A stretch of DNA of 64,000 bases, from positions 1,798,001 to 1,862,000 of the forward strand of contig NZ_JBLKNZ010000001.1 in the NCBI RefSeq assembly GCF_051414115.1, written 5' to 3'. The position numbers and the translations under genes are program-made. Positions 26,567 to 35,165 of this stretch are shown in pieces (positions within the stretch are counted from its first letter, which is position 1; each line of letters starts with the position of its first letter). The DNA is from Halovenus marina (GTDB lineage Archaea; Halobacteriota; Halobacteria; Halobacteriales; Haloarculaceae). The notes beneath the pieces were generated by a model. It did no database searches, was not told the DNA's origin, and saw only the letters and a list, made by a program, of their open reading frames with translations.

Positions 26567-27313
26567 TTACAGCGTCGTCGAGGGGCGCTCCGTCAGCATC
26601 TCGGCCACATACTGTTTGGCGAGGCGTTCCTCCGCGCGACGGAGTCGGTAGGTGAGCGTCGACCGCGGGACGTCGAGATGGTCGGCAAGTTCACCCACGT
26701 CGACGTCCCGCGGTGATTCGTAGTAGCCGTGTTCGACGGCGGCCCGGAGTGCTGCCGCTTGTTCCGGGGACAGGCCACCCGTGCTGTCGTCGATGTCACT
26801 CGCGCCTGTCGATGTCTCTGCAGTTCGAAGCATCTCCATGCGAGCGGTGTCACCGACTGCCACCTCGATTTCGTCGAAAAACGCCGCCACGTCACCCTCG
26901 CCGGAGTGAAGCACCCGCCACGTGTAGTGTCGCCCCTCGTGGCGTGTCTCGAAGAGCACGCCGTCGCCCAGATGGTCGCGAGCGATGTGCGGGACGGACG
27001 AGCAGGCCGGAGTTCGGTTCCAGCGTGAATAGATCACCAGCGTGTCGTCCGTGCGGTCGAGAATCTCCGTACACTGGGTGGCACCGCACTCATCGGTGGC
27101 GAGACAGTCGGCGTAGTAGTCGCTGTCGAGTACGGCGTCTTCGATGGCGTCGAGCGCGTCCGGCGTCCCCGTCGCGTGGTCGACGCGCCAGAGGCTCTCG
27201 GCGGTGGCGTGAAGCGAGAGCGAGCGAATCCGGGCGTCGGGGTGCTCTGCGAGCGTGTCGGCCACCCTGTTGCACCCCGGTTCGTATTCGAGCGCAAAGG
27301 CGAGTTCGCGCAT
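26567..27313 (-). CDS. HTH_10-family regulator next to the metal ATPase
   Basis: A 248-residue transcription factor of the bacterio-opsin-activator type. The C-terminal HTH_10 domain reads LADHLDVPRSTLTYRLRRAEE followed by LAKQYV. The N-terminal sensor part contains cysteines at 14, 70, 76, 81 and 104. Three of these lie in YYADCLATDECGATQC, which could be a metal- or thiol-sensing site. The start is ATG 27313; the frame is open 816 bp further upstream only because it runs antisense to the 27437 gene. The adjacent Zn/Cd-type ATPase suggests a metal-responsive switch. This is inference. Confidence 0.88.
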   Translation of the reverse strand: MRELAFALEYEPGCNRVADTLAEHPDARIRSLSLHATAESLWRVDHATGTPDALDAIEDAVLDSDYYADCLATDECGATQCTEILDRTDDTLVIYSRWNRTPACSSVPHIARDHLGDGVLFETRHEGRHYTWRVLHSGEGDVAAFFDEIEVAVGDTARMEMLRTAETSTGASDIDDSTGGLSPEQAAALRAAVEHGYYESPRDVDVGELADHLDVPRSTLTYRLRRAEERLAKQYVAEMLTERPSTTL

Positions 27314-27403
27314 ACGAGGTGTACGTCCTGACGGGGCATAACACGTTGGCTCCGAGTCGGATCTCAAGGATGCCCACACTGCGATGTCGAATCGAACGTA
27401 GCG

Positions 27404-27410
27404 TTTATTG
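27404..27410 (+). promoter_or_regulatory. TATA-like element before the 27437 gene
   Basis: TTTATTG is centred 30 bp before the ATG, compatible with a leaderless or near-leaderless transcript. Confidence 0.45.
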
Positions 27411-27436
27411 GCGAGACGTGACCGTGATGGAATAGC

Positions 27437-28192
27437 ATGTCCACGGCGACAGTTCGTGGTACGATTCGCGGGATGGCACAGGCAGCGAATCCAGCTTTCG
27501 CAGTTGCCGTCGTGTTTCTGCCGTTTGCTGCCTTCGGCTACGTTCAGACGGTCGGCACGACCCAACAGCACACCTTCGTCCACGTGATGACCGGGGTGCT
27601 GTGGACCGGCATCGACATCTTCATGGGACTGGTCGTCGGCCCGGTCGTCGGCGGTCTCGACGAGGAGTCGTCTGCGGCCTTTTTCGAGAAGTTCACCCCG
27701 AAGACAGCATTCCTGCTGCCGACGATAGCGACCGTCGCTATCTTCGGTGGCATCACGCTCGCCATCAGGATGGACCTGCTTCCGAGTCCGAACGCGTGGC
27801 TCGCGCTGTTTACGCTGGTCAACGTCCCCGGCGCGCTCCTTTTGATCGGCTGGCAGTTCGACGCCTGGCGCGACTGGCGATGGCTTGCGCCATTTCTGGT
27901 CACGCTCATCGGATCCCTCGCGTGGGTCGCGCTCACCGTCGGTGATCTGGAGCTGCCCCGAAACGTGATCCTCGCCGCACTCGGCATCGTTACCGTCCTC
28001 AATCTCCAGGGGTTCGGGCTGCTCATGCCCGGCGAAATCCGCGTCTACCGAGAGATGAGCACGGCCGACCCCGACGCGGCGCTCATCAAGCAGATCGGAC
28101 AGCGCAACGCGAAGCTGGCTGGCGTGCAAGGCGCCTTCCAGGTCATGATCATCGTCGTGATGGTCTATCTCCGCTACGGGGGCTTTCCATAG
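27437..28192 (+). CDS. Multi-pass membrane protein, DUF2269/CopD-like
   Basis: A 251-residue protein with about seven hydrophobic segments. FVHVMTGVLWTGIDIFMGLV resembles the His...W-x-G start of DUF2269 and CopD-like membrane proteins. It is followed by VVGGLDEESSAAFFEKFTPK, a family-typical interhelix loop. The C-terminal segment has RNAKLAGVQGAFQVMIIVVMV. It may bind heme or metal through the helix histidines. It diverges from the HTH_10 regulator, so metal or redox response is possible. Function unknown. Confidence 0.75.
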   Translation: MSTATVRGTIRGMAQAANPAFAVAVVFLPFAAFGYVQTVGTTQQHTFVHVMTGVLWTGIDIFMGLVVGPVVGGLDEESSAAFFEKFTPKTAFLLPTIATVAIFGGITLAIRMDLLPSPNAWLALFTLVNVPGALLLIGWQFDAWRDWRWLAPFLVTLIGSLAWVALTVGDLELPRNVILAALGIVTVLNLQGFGLLMPGEIRVYREMSTADPDAALIKQIGQRNAKLAGVQGAFQVMIIVVMVYLRYGGFP

Positions 28193-28299
28193 CTACGGAC
28201 CAACACACCCACCTGGGAAGCGCTCTCGTTTCGACCGTCTGTCAGAACGCGACTGAATGGTGCGGCTCTGTAAACTGCGTAAACAATCCGTTCAGCAAT

Positions 28300-28413
28300 C
28301 GGTAAAGTCGCACAGGAAGATAATAGTAAATAAACCTAGACGTTTATCTTCTAGTAATGTAATAGTATATTCACACATGATTACGTACATGGTAACAATA
28401 ATTGAGGAGTTAC
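28300..28413 (+). promoter_or_regulatory. AT-rich leader with promoter and ribosome-binding site for the glycosyltransferase unit
   Basis: About 110 bases of markedly AT-rich DNA (for example AATAGTAAATAAACC and GTAATGTAATAGTATATTC) in an otherwise GC-rich region. Several TATA-like runs are possible, so I cannot pick one. A GAGGAG sequence at 28404-28409, 4 nt before ATG 28414, is a strong Shine-Dalgarno site. The transcript therefore has a leader, unlike most genes here. The composition suggests recent acquisition. Confidence 0.55.
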
Positions 28414-28620
28414 ATGACTGACAAAGAGGAGTCGCGTTCGCTATCGAGGACAGAGATAGCGATCGCGGTGGTAATATTCGCCGCGACGTTGTTCTTGCTT
28501 GTCGCTTTGCTCCCCCGGTTGATCCTTCTACTGGGCGGAATTATCATCGGGGCGTCTGCGCTCCCGTCCGAATTGGCTATGTCGTATACAATTTCCGAGA
28601 CCGCGTCCCACGGCGGGTGA
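28414..28620 (+). CDS. Small membrane protein coupled to the glycosyltransferase
   Basis: A 68-residue protein with one or two hydrophobic segments (IAIAVVIFAATLFLLVALLPRLILLLGGIIIG) and short charged ends. The start at ATG 28414 is supported by a GAGGAG site. Its stop overlaps the GTG of the glycosyltransferase gene by 3 bases, so the two are translated together. It may be a small subunit of a membrane polysaccharide synthase. No family is recognised. Confidence 0.7.
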   Translation: MTDKEESRSLSRTEIAIAVVIFAATLFLLVALLPRLILLLGGIIIGASALPSELAMSYTISETASHGG

Positions 28621-30347
28621 GCACGGTTCCGATTCTGGTATTGTTGCTATTTCCAGTGTTTACCGCCGCAGGATTCGTCTGGTATTTCGACGTCGCGTTT
28701 TCGCTCGTTCCCGGCCTTATCTTTCTCTCGCTGCTGTTGTTCATCTCGATTTACTGGACAGTCATTCCACTGGCGCTGTACCAACACTACGGCGAACAAC
28801 GGCGGACGGTCGAGATCAACGAGTGGCCAACAGTAACGGCGGTTATCCCGGCGTACAACGAGGAAGGGTACGTCGGCAGGTGTATCGACTCAGTACTCGC
28901 AACCAACTATCTCGACGAGTCCTTCGATATCGTCGTCGTCGACGACGGGAGCACCGATGGAACACTGGCCGAAATTCGCGAACGAGAGTCCGACCGGGTG
29001 CGAGTAATCCAGAAAGAGAACGAGGGCAAACACGAGGCGATGAACACCGCGCTGTCAGAGATTGACAGCGATTTGATCGTCAGTGTCGACGCTGATTCGG
29101 TGGTCGATGCCGAGGCAGTAAAGGAACTCGTCACGACCTACAAGTGGCACAACGAACCGTGTGCCGTCGCGGGGAATATCAAGATCATGCACAGACACTC
29201 GGCGCTCGAGCGGATACAGGCGCTCGAGTATATCGTCTCGATCAATATGTTCCGTCGAGCACTTGACCACCTCGGCATAGTCAACGTCGTTCCTGGATGT
29301 CTGGGATTGTTCGAGCGCGAGGCTGTCACGGCTGTCGGCGGGTTCTCCGGTGACACTGTGACTGAAGACTTCGACTTTACACTGAGTGTGCTGAAACAGG
29401 GCAGAAAAGTCCATTACTGCTCAACTGCGATTTCGCGCACCGAGGCACCGCAGAGCCTCCGGGGGCTGTACAATCAGCGACTCCGGTGGTATCGAGGCAC
29501 AATTCAGACGCTGAGAAAGCACAAAGACATCGTAATGAACACGAACTACGGCCCACTGCACATCGTGCTCATGCCGTACATGTGGATGTCCGTCGGGATG
29601 GCGCCGATACTCGGAGCCATCGTTTCAGCGGCGATCATCTGGACGAGTCTGTTCGGCTCGGTCGTCCAGGTGCTTGGCCTCATCGCGATCTTCGTCATTC
29701 TGGAGGCGCTGTTTGCAACGACCGCGATGGTCATAGAAGACAGCATCGAAAAAGAGGACTACAGATTGCTCCGGTACACCCCGCTTATGGTGATCGGATA
29801 CAAACAGCTTCAGGATTTCATCATGCTCCGAAGTCTGTTCGACGTGGTGACTGGGCGTCGCGTCTCATGGACATCCGCAGGCCGAAGCGGCCCCAGGTCC
29901 ACCGACTCAAGACCAGATCCCGCTACCAGTCAACAGCACCAGTCCAAGGCGAAAGTCGAGGTGTATCGCGACAAGGCGTCGGAGTGGCGCTGGCGACTCG
30001 TTCACCAGAACGGGAATATCATCGCACGGTCGCTCCAGAGCTATCCGGAGCGTTCGGATGCCAAACGCGACATCGGACGTATCCGAGAGACGTGTGTCGA
30101 GGCATCGGTAAAGCTACTCGACGAGACGACACCGGAGCTTCCCGACGACGGTACGGCACAGCCGCACTTCGAGGTGTACCGAGACAGATCCGGAGAATGG
30201 CGCTGGCGATTCGTCGACGAGGCCGGAGCGATCATGGCCGACTCGGGAGAGGGATACAACCGAAAGGAAGGCGTGTTAAACGGCCTCGACAGCGTTCAAA
30301 CCAACATCTTCGAAGCACCGACAGTCAGGCTGGAACCGTCCGACTGA
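28617..30347 (+). CDS. Membrane glycosyltransferase (GT2) with two C-terminal DUF1508-like repeats
   Basis: A 576-residue processive-type synthase. Two N-terminal helices (about 1-50) are followed by a GT2 domain with TAVIPAYNEEGYVG and VVVDDGSTDGT. The acidic metal site is VSVDADSVV (about 155), TEDFDF is at about 248, and the acceptor motif YNQRLRWYRGT is at about 286. Three further membrane segments lie at about 320-385. After a linker come two YegP/DUF1508-like repeats: VEVYRDKASEWRWRLV at about 445 and FEVYRDRSGEWRWRFV at about 517. The start is GTG. It probably makes an extracellular polysaccharide, and the repeats may bind product or partner. The exact sugar is unknown. Confidence 0.85.
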   Translation: MSTVPILVLLLFPVFTAAGFVWYFDVAFSLVPGLIFLSLLLFISIYWTVIPLALYQHYGEQRRTVEINEWPTVTAVIPAYNEEGYVGRCIDSVLATNYLDESFDIVVVDDGSTDGTLAEIRERESDRVRVIQKENEGKHEAMNTALSEIDSDLIVSVDADSVVDAEAVKELVTTYKWHNEPCAVAGNIKIMHRHSALERIQALEYIVSINMFRRALDHLGIVNVVPGCLGLFEREAVTAVGGFSGDTVTEDFDFTLSVLKQGRKVHYCSTAISRTEAPQSLRGLYNQRLRWYRGTIQTLRKHKDIVMNTNYGPLHIVLMPYMWMSVGMAPILGAIVSAAIIWTSLFGSVVQVLGLIAIFVILEALFATTAMVIEDSIEKEDYRLLRYTPLMVIGYKQLQDFIMLRSLFDVVTGRRVSWTSAGRSGPRSTDSRPDPATSQQHQSKAKVEVYRDKASEWRWRLVHQNGNIIARSLQSYPERSDAKRDIGRIRETCVEASVKLLDETTPELPDDGTAQPHFEVYRDRSGEWRWRFVDEAGAIMADSGEGYNRKEGVLNGLDSVQTNIFEAPTVRLEPSD

Positions 30348-30489
30348 ACGCGCCTGACAATCGCGTGTTTTCAAATGCACCATCGGAACATGACCCGACA
30401 GAGCGTTCCAACGAACCCCACGTACTTGGTCGGCTGGGGGCACCTCGTCACCCCTGAGCATCCTGATCTCTGATCGAAAACAGTAGCCA
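30348..30489. other. Gap before the surface-protein remnant
   Basis: Between the glycosyltransferase stop and the recognisable start of the pseudogene. No ORF or promoter can be supported. It may be the decayed 5' part of the same gene. Confidence 0.4.
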
Positions 30490-31420
30490 GACAGCTGAGG
30501 AAGTTCGCGACTGTGGCAGGCGGCGGTCCGAGCGATACCTCATTCCCCGACATAACGAGCAACGAGGCGGTCGACGACTACTGCACGGTCGGAGTGGTGG
30601 ATTTAACTCAGCAGGAACATCAGACGGTGGTTCCACAGACGCAGCGTTCGCAACAGTGGCTGGTGGGAAAGAAAACGATGCCGAGGGCAAGCATTCAACA
30701 ATTGGCGGCGGCCGGAATAACTTTATCAACAGCACCGCTGGAACGGTTCCCGGCGGTGACACCTGTGTAGTCTACGGGGACTACGCACTCGCGGCTGGCC
30801 GCAACGCAACCGCATTCAATCCGGGGGCATTCGTCTGGGCAGACAGCACCGACGCCGAGTTCAGTTCGAGCGAGGACCCCAACGACTCCGGTGTCAAGAA
30901 CGATGACACGTTCAACGTTCGGGCGAGCAGCGGGGTCAAGTTCGTCACGAACGGCGGAACGACCTACATCTCTGGTGGGTCGACGGGATGGTCGACCACG
31001 TCGACGCGAACAGCGAAGACGAACATCGAGCCCGTCGACTCGGCGTCAGTCCTCGATGGCGTGCGGGAGATGGAAGTTTCGACCTGGGAGTACACCAACG
31101 AGGATGGGGACGGCGCGGGTGTGCGCCACGTCGGACCGATGGCCAAGGACTTCCACGACGTGCTCGACGTGGGTGACAACGAGAAGCACATCAACTCCAT
31201 CGACGCGGACGGGATGGCCTTCGCAGCAACCCAGGAACTCGCGGCCGAACTCGACGACGCCCGTGAGACTGTCGAGGCGAAAGATGAAGAAATCGAGCAA
31301 CTTCAGGAGCGAGCCGAGGAGCTTGCGGCCGAAAACGAAGCCCTCACCGACCGACTGGCAGCAGTCGAGGACCACCTCGGACTGGATGGAGATACCGAAC
31401 CCGCGCCCGCCGACGACTAA
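30490..31420 (+). pseudogene. Truncated, frameshifted surface protein with YadA-like head repeats and an S74 chaperone domain
   Basis: The first frame reads FATVAGGGPSDTSFPD and DYCTVG, typical head repeats. The frame then changes near 30594: the sequence GGAGTGGTGGA gives no further match, but one added G (GGAGGTGGTGGA) restores GGGGFNSAGTSDGG. The second frame carries on through DAAFATVAGGKENDAEGKH, STIGGGRNNF, TCVVYGDYALAAGRNATAF and the S74-type intramolecular chaperone (RTAKTNIEPVDSASVLDGVR). A coiled coil with LQERAEELAAENEAL closes it. There is no signal peptide or start before 30490, so the 5' end is also lost. A GTG at 30656 could still start 254 residues. Such proteins are tail-fibre or adhesin-like. 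Confidence 0.75.
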
Positions 31421-31585
31421 CAGAACGACCACGGACGTGACTGAGAACAGGGGGAAGCTGACAGCCGGGTTCAAGACGACGGGCTCGGAGGTCAGTCGTA
31501 AAGTGCGTCTTCACAGGACCGAATCTGACAGTTCGGCAATCACGAAGGAGACAATACACCGAGAACGAGGAACGCCGTGAGCCTC

Positions 31586-33055
31586 TTACCCGAACATCTG
31601 GCGCATCATTGGGTGCATCTCCATGAGTTGCTCCTCTGCAATCTCCTCGTAGAGCTTGTAGGTGATAGACACCGTCAGGAGCAACCCGGTTCCGGAGACG
31701 CTACCGATGGTGCCGAGCATGTTCGCACCGACCGCGAGCAGACCGACCAGCGCGCCGCCGATGATGGTCACCTGCGGGATGTACTGGTCGAGCACGCGTT
31801 CGATGCTCCGGACGTTCTGCCGGAACCCAGGGATCTGCATCCCGGAGTTGTGGATCTGCTGAGCCGTCGCCTCGGGACCCATGTCCGTGGTCTTCACCCA
31901 GAAGACGGCGAAGATGGCACCGCCGACGATCATGACCGTCAGGTCGACCCCGACCCGGATCAGGATTTCGAGCGCGGTGTTGCCACGTCCCATCCCGGCG
32001 AAGAACATCCAGTCCTGTGGGCTCTGTATCGGTGCAAGGTAGTAGAACAGCCCACCAGTCACCTGTCCATCGGCATACGACCCGAGCCAGCCGGGCATCG
32101 ACCCCATCTGCTGGTTGAGTATCTGTCCGATGAACTGGATGTTGAACTGGAGTGCCCGAACGAGAATCATCGGCAAGACACTCGCGTAGATCAACTTGAC
32201 CGGGTATCGACCCCGGGCACCCTTGACGCGGGTGTTCGAGAGGGGAATCTCGACGCGAACACTCTCGGCGTAGACGACGATCACGAAGATGGCAATTGTC
32301 GTGATGATCGCCAGAATCTCACCGGTTCCGATCAACAGCTCTTCGAGGCCCTGCCCAGTCAACAGCGACGGTGTGTCGGCGCTACCAAAGAGCAGTTGAT
32401 ACCAGTTTGCGAGGATCCCGCGCTGGCCGCCGAGTGGCTGCGTCGAGATGATCCCGCCGACGAGGCGCTGGCTCACACCAGCGATGATGAACAGTCCAAT
32501 ACCGCTTCCGACGCCCCACTTGCTCACGACCTCATCCATGAACAGAATGAGGATTCCGCCGACGAAGATCTGGAAGAAGATCAGCCACTGAACGCCGGTC
32601 TCTCCGATGCCAAGCTGAGAGACGATCTGCGGGTCTGCCGGGAGTGCACTGGACGCAAAGACCAGTGGAAGCGCGGTCAGCGCCGTCATCACGAGCACCA
32701 GCACTTTCTGTAGGCCCTGGTAGAGTACCTGGTCGCGGGGGTTGTTCTGCGTATCGAGTCCGAGGAGGTCGGCACCGCCGAGCAACTGCAAGACGATGCT
32801 TGCAGTGACAATCGGACCGATACCGACCTGCAGCAGCGACCCCTGAGACCCTGCGAGAATCGAGCGGAACTGGCCGAATGCGTCCGATCCGCCAGTCCCT
32901 TCGAGTCCGAACACGATGACGTTCGTCAGGAAAAAGTACAGCACGAGAATGCCCGCGGTCCAGCCTAGCTTTCGCTTGAACGGGACGTGCCCCTGTGGCC
33001 GACGGACCGAAGGCATTCGCGTCAAAACCGGTTCGGCGGTGTCCTTCCAGCTCAT
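31586..33055 (-). CDS. secY: SecY, protein translocation channel
   Basis: A 489-residue Sec61-alpha/SecY homologue with ten membrane helices. GIGPIVTASIVLQLLGGADLL forms the helix-2/plug region, FMDEVVSKWGVGSGIGLFI the helix-4/5 segment, and RVEIPLSNTRVKGARGRYPVKLIYASVLP the long cytoplasmic loop. The start is set at 33055 (MSWKDTAEPVLTRMPSV), just beyond the L15 stop, because 16 further codons would run into that gene. It is the last gene of the block; adk, often next in haloarchaea, is not seen. It convergently faces the surface-protein pseudogene. Confidence 0.96.
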   Translation of the reverse strand: MSWKDTAEPVLTRMPSVRRPQGHVPFKRKLGWTAGILVLYFFLTNVIVFGLEGTGGSDAFGQFRSILAGSQGSLLQVGIGPIVTASIVLQLLGGADLLGLDTQNNPRDQVLYQGLQKVLVLVMTALTALPLVFASSALPADPQIVSQLGIGETGVQWLIFFQIFVGGILILFMDEVVSKWGVGSGIGLFIIAGVSQRLVGGIISTQPLGGQRGILANWYQLLFGSADTPSLLTGQGLEELLIGTGEILAIITTIAIFVIVVYAESVRVEIPLSNTRVKGARGRYPVKLIYASVLPMILVRALQFNIQFIGQILNQQMGSMPGWLGSYADGQVTGGLFYYLAPIQSPQDWMFFAGMGRGNTALEILIRVGVDLTVMIVGGAIFAVFWVKTTDMGPEATAQQIHNSGMQIPGFRQNVRSIERVLDQYIPQVTIIGGALVGLLAVGANMLGTIGSVSGTGLLLTVSITYKLYEEIAEEQLMEMHPMMRQMFG

Positions 33056-33056
33056 G

Positions 33057-33509
33057 TTACTCCTCGTCTGTCTGTGCGCGCTCGGATAACGTCGTCGTTC
33101 CACCTGCTGCGTCTATCTGTTCTTCTGCGCCCGCAGAGAAGTCGTCAGCGACGACGTCGAGGGCGTTGCGAACCTGCCCGCTGCCGAGTACCTTCACGAC
33201 ATCCGCGTCCGTGTCGACGAGGTCGCGGGCGTCGATCTGATAGCCGTCGCCCGTTTCGGTCGCCAGCCCTTCGGCGACCAGAAGCGGCGCGTCCTCGTCG
33301 AGTTTCTGGACGTCGACCGTTTCGACATCCGTCTGTGCTTTCTCTGGACGCGTGAAGCCGCTCTTGCCGAGCGGTTCGTAGTTGTGGTGTTCGTGCTTGT
33401 CACGGCCCGCCGCACCGCGTCCACCGCGGTGACCGGCGCCGCGACGGTTCTTGTGTGATCCGCCGCCGTGCGTGCGTGAACCGCGCTGTCGCTTTTTCTT
33501 GTTTGTCAT
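33057..33509 (-). CDS. rpl15: Ribosomal protein L15 (uL15)
   Basis: A 150-residue large-subunit protein. The N-terminus is rich in Lys, Gly and Arg (TNKKKRQRGSRTHGGGSHKNRRGAGHRGG), which threads into 23S rRNA. It continues FTRPEKAQTDVETVDVQKLDE with the usual C-terminal domain. Its start shares one base with the L30 stop. Confidence 0.97.
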   Translation of the reverse strand: MTNKKKRQRGSRTHGGGSHKNRRGAGHRGGRGAAGRDKHEHHNYEPLGKSGFTRPEKAQTDVETVDVQKLDEDAPLLVAEGLATETGDGYQIDARDLVDTDADVVKVLGSGQVRNALDVVADDFSAGAEEQIDAAGGTTTLSERAQTDEE

Positions 33510-33973
33510 TATCGCATCGCCTCCAGTAGCGTGTCGATGTCGTCAGTGCCGTGGACGCCGAGTTGGCCGCCGGTGTGAACCGGCTGTTTGATACCGTCGT
33601 GTCCGCCACGGGGCGGGTGCAGCCGCAGCGTCGGCGACAGCCCCGCGTCCTGCAGGGTCGTCTCCTCGTCGACCAGCGCGCCAGCGAGAGCGGACACCGA
33701 GTCGTACTCGGTGTTTTCGGCGACCCACTCGTCGTCGATGTCTGCCTCGCCCGTCGCGGGTTCGCCACGTCGTTCGATCAGGAGTTCGACCGTCTCCTGA
33801 CTCGGAACTCCGTGTGCGACGTAGTCGTTGACCTTCGTCACCATCCCCTCGTAGGTCGGCTCCTCGGGAACAAGCGTCGCGTGGTTGACGCGGCCGAGAT
33901 TGAGCATCTTCAGCGTGTCGCGGATATCTCCGTCGATGTTGACTTCACCGCGAACCTGTACGAGTGCCTTCAT
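33509..33973 (-). CDS. rpl30: Ribosomal protein L30 (uL30)
   Basis: A 154-residue archaeal-length L30 with ALVQVRGEVNIDGDIRDTLKMLNLGRVNHATLV at the N-terminus and FTPAANSASTALTT-like C-terminal elements in the correct frame (LRLHPPRGGHDGIKQPVHTG). It is joined by a 4-bp overlap to S5 and a 1-bp overlap to L15. Confidence 0.96.
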   Translation of the reverse strand: MKALVQVRGEVNIDGDIRDTLKMLNLGRVNHATLVPEEPTYEGMVTKVNDYVAHGVPSQETVELLIERRGEPATGEADIDDEWVAENTEYDSVSALAGALVDEETTLQDAGLSPTLRLHPPRGGHDGIKQPVHTGGQLGVHGTDDIDTLLEAMR

Positions 33974-34608
33974 TCTGTCACCTCACGGGTTTCGTGGACG
34001 CGCTGTGGGACGCGTGCCTCTGCCGCGTTTTCGAGTGCGTTGAAGGTCGCCTTCGCCAGGTTGACCGTCGTTCGGGTGTTGCCGTGACTCTTCGTCCACG
34101 CGTCCTCGACGCCAGCGAGTTCGAGCACCTTCCTCGGCGTCTCGGCGGCAGCGAGTCCGAGCCCCTTCGGAGCGGGCTTGATCTCGACTTCCACGCTTCC
34201 AGCCTTGCCTTCGGATTTCCGGACCAGCGAGTGCGTCCCGCCGGGCTGGTCTTCCCACGAGCCACTGCCAAGCGGCACCTGAATGAGGTTCAACTTGCCG
34301 ATGTCGATAGCCTTCTGAATCGCACCGCCGACCTGGTCGTCGCGGCCCTCGGCGTAGCCGACGAGTCCGTCGCGGTTGCCCACGACGACGACACAGCGGA
34401 ACTTCACTCGCCGACCGGAGTCGGTCATCCGCTGGACCATGTTGATGTCGAGCACTTCGTCTTCCAGGTCCGGAACCAACTGGTCGACGAGTTCCGGCTC
34501 CTTCAGCGGCAGGCCCGCGTTTAGCGCCTCCTCCATCGAGTCGATTTCGCCGTCAGCGACTTTCTGTCCGAGTCGCGTCTGGGGGACCCATCCGTCGTCA
34601 GCGCTCAT
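33970..34608 (-). CDS. rps5: Ribosomal protein S5 (uS5)
   Basis: A 212-residue small-subunit protein. The N-terminal double-stranded-RNA-like domain includes VQRMTDSGRRVKFRCVVVVGNRDGLVGYAEGRDDQVGGAIQ, and the C-terminal lobe has KGLGLAAAETPRKVLELAGV. It overlaps L18 by 4 bp and L30 by 4 bp. Confidence 0.97.
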   Translation of the reverse strand: MSADDGWVPQTRLGQKVADGEIDSMEEALNAGLPLKEPELVDQLVPDLEDEVLDINMVQRMTDSGRRVKFRCVVVVGNRDGLVGYAEGRDDQVGGAIQKAIDIGKLNLIQVPLGSGSWEDQPGGTHSLVRKSEGKAGSVEVEIKPAPKGLGLAAAETPRKVLELAGVEDAWTKSHGNTRTTVNLAKATFNALENAAEARVPQRVHETREVTE

Positions 34609-35165
34609 AGTTCAACCTCTCCGTCGAGTAGTGTCTCTCGCATCTCGTCGAAATGTTCTGGCAGGTCTGTTGCGTCGAAGTCCCCGCTGTAGAGGCCGTC
34701 CTGCGAGTCGGCGTACTCCGCGATGTGCTCGCCGCGGGTCCGTGACCAGTCGGCCAGCACGTCGTCGTTGTGAGGGACGTCGAGTCCGGCGTCGATTGCG
34801 CCTTCCTGTACTGCGAACACCTTGCTTCCGGGAGTCGGGGAGTTCAGCCCGATGTCGAGAACCGCTTCCTCGACGCCAGCCTCGATGGCTCGAAGCCCTG
34901 CGAGCAGTCCGGTGAGATACGCCGCGGGCATGTTGCCCGTCGGCGCTTCCCAGCCGTAGTCTGCGAGTTCGACTGCCTCTGCGGCCGCAAGTGTTCGGTC
35001 GCCCTGTGGGCCGGTACTGACCAGCTGCGCCCTGACTTGGGTGTTGCTCTTGCGAGCAACGAGGCGTGGTTTGCCGGATTTCAGCAGGCGCAACCGCTGA
35101 TGGTAATCTGTACGGGCCTCGCGGCGACGCCGCATGGGCACCGTGTATCGTGGTCCTGTTGCCAT
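34605..35165 (-). CDS. rpl18: Ribosomal protein L18 (uL18)
   Basis: A 186-residue 5S rRNA-binding protein. It begins TGPRYTVPMRRRREARTDYHQRLRLLKSGKPRLVARKSN and contains AAYLTGLLAGLRAIEAGVEEAVLDIGL, with the archaeal/eukaryal C-terminal extension GEHIAEYADSQDGLYSGDF. It shares one base with the L19e stop. Confidence 0.97.
   Translation of the reverse strand: MATGPRYTVPMRRRREARTDYHQRLRLLKSGKPRLVARKSNTQVRAQLVSTGPQGDRTLAAAEAVELADYGWEAPTGNMPAAYLTGLLAGLRAIEAGVEEAVLDIGLNSPTPGSKVFAVQEGAIDAGLDVPHNDDVLADWSRTRGEHIAEYADSQDGLYSGDFDATDLPEHFDEMRETLLDGEVEL

Noticed and set aside
27314..28129. Upstream extension of the HTH_10 regulator on the minus strand
   Set aside because: It overlaps the 27437 membrane gene completely in antisense and has no similarity to the regulator family.
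30348..31420. Prophage
   Set aside because: Only one fibre-like remnant is present. No integrase, capsid, terminase or attachment site was seen around it.
31577..32713. 378-codon plus-strand frame across secY
   Set aside because: It is antisense to SecY, whose ten helices and motifs are certain. The translation is His/Asp/Arg-rich with no fold.
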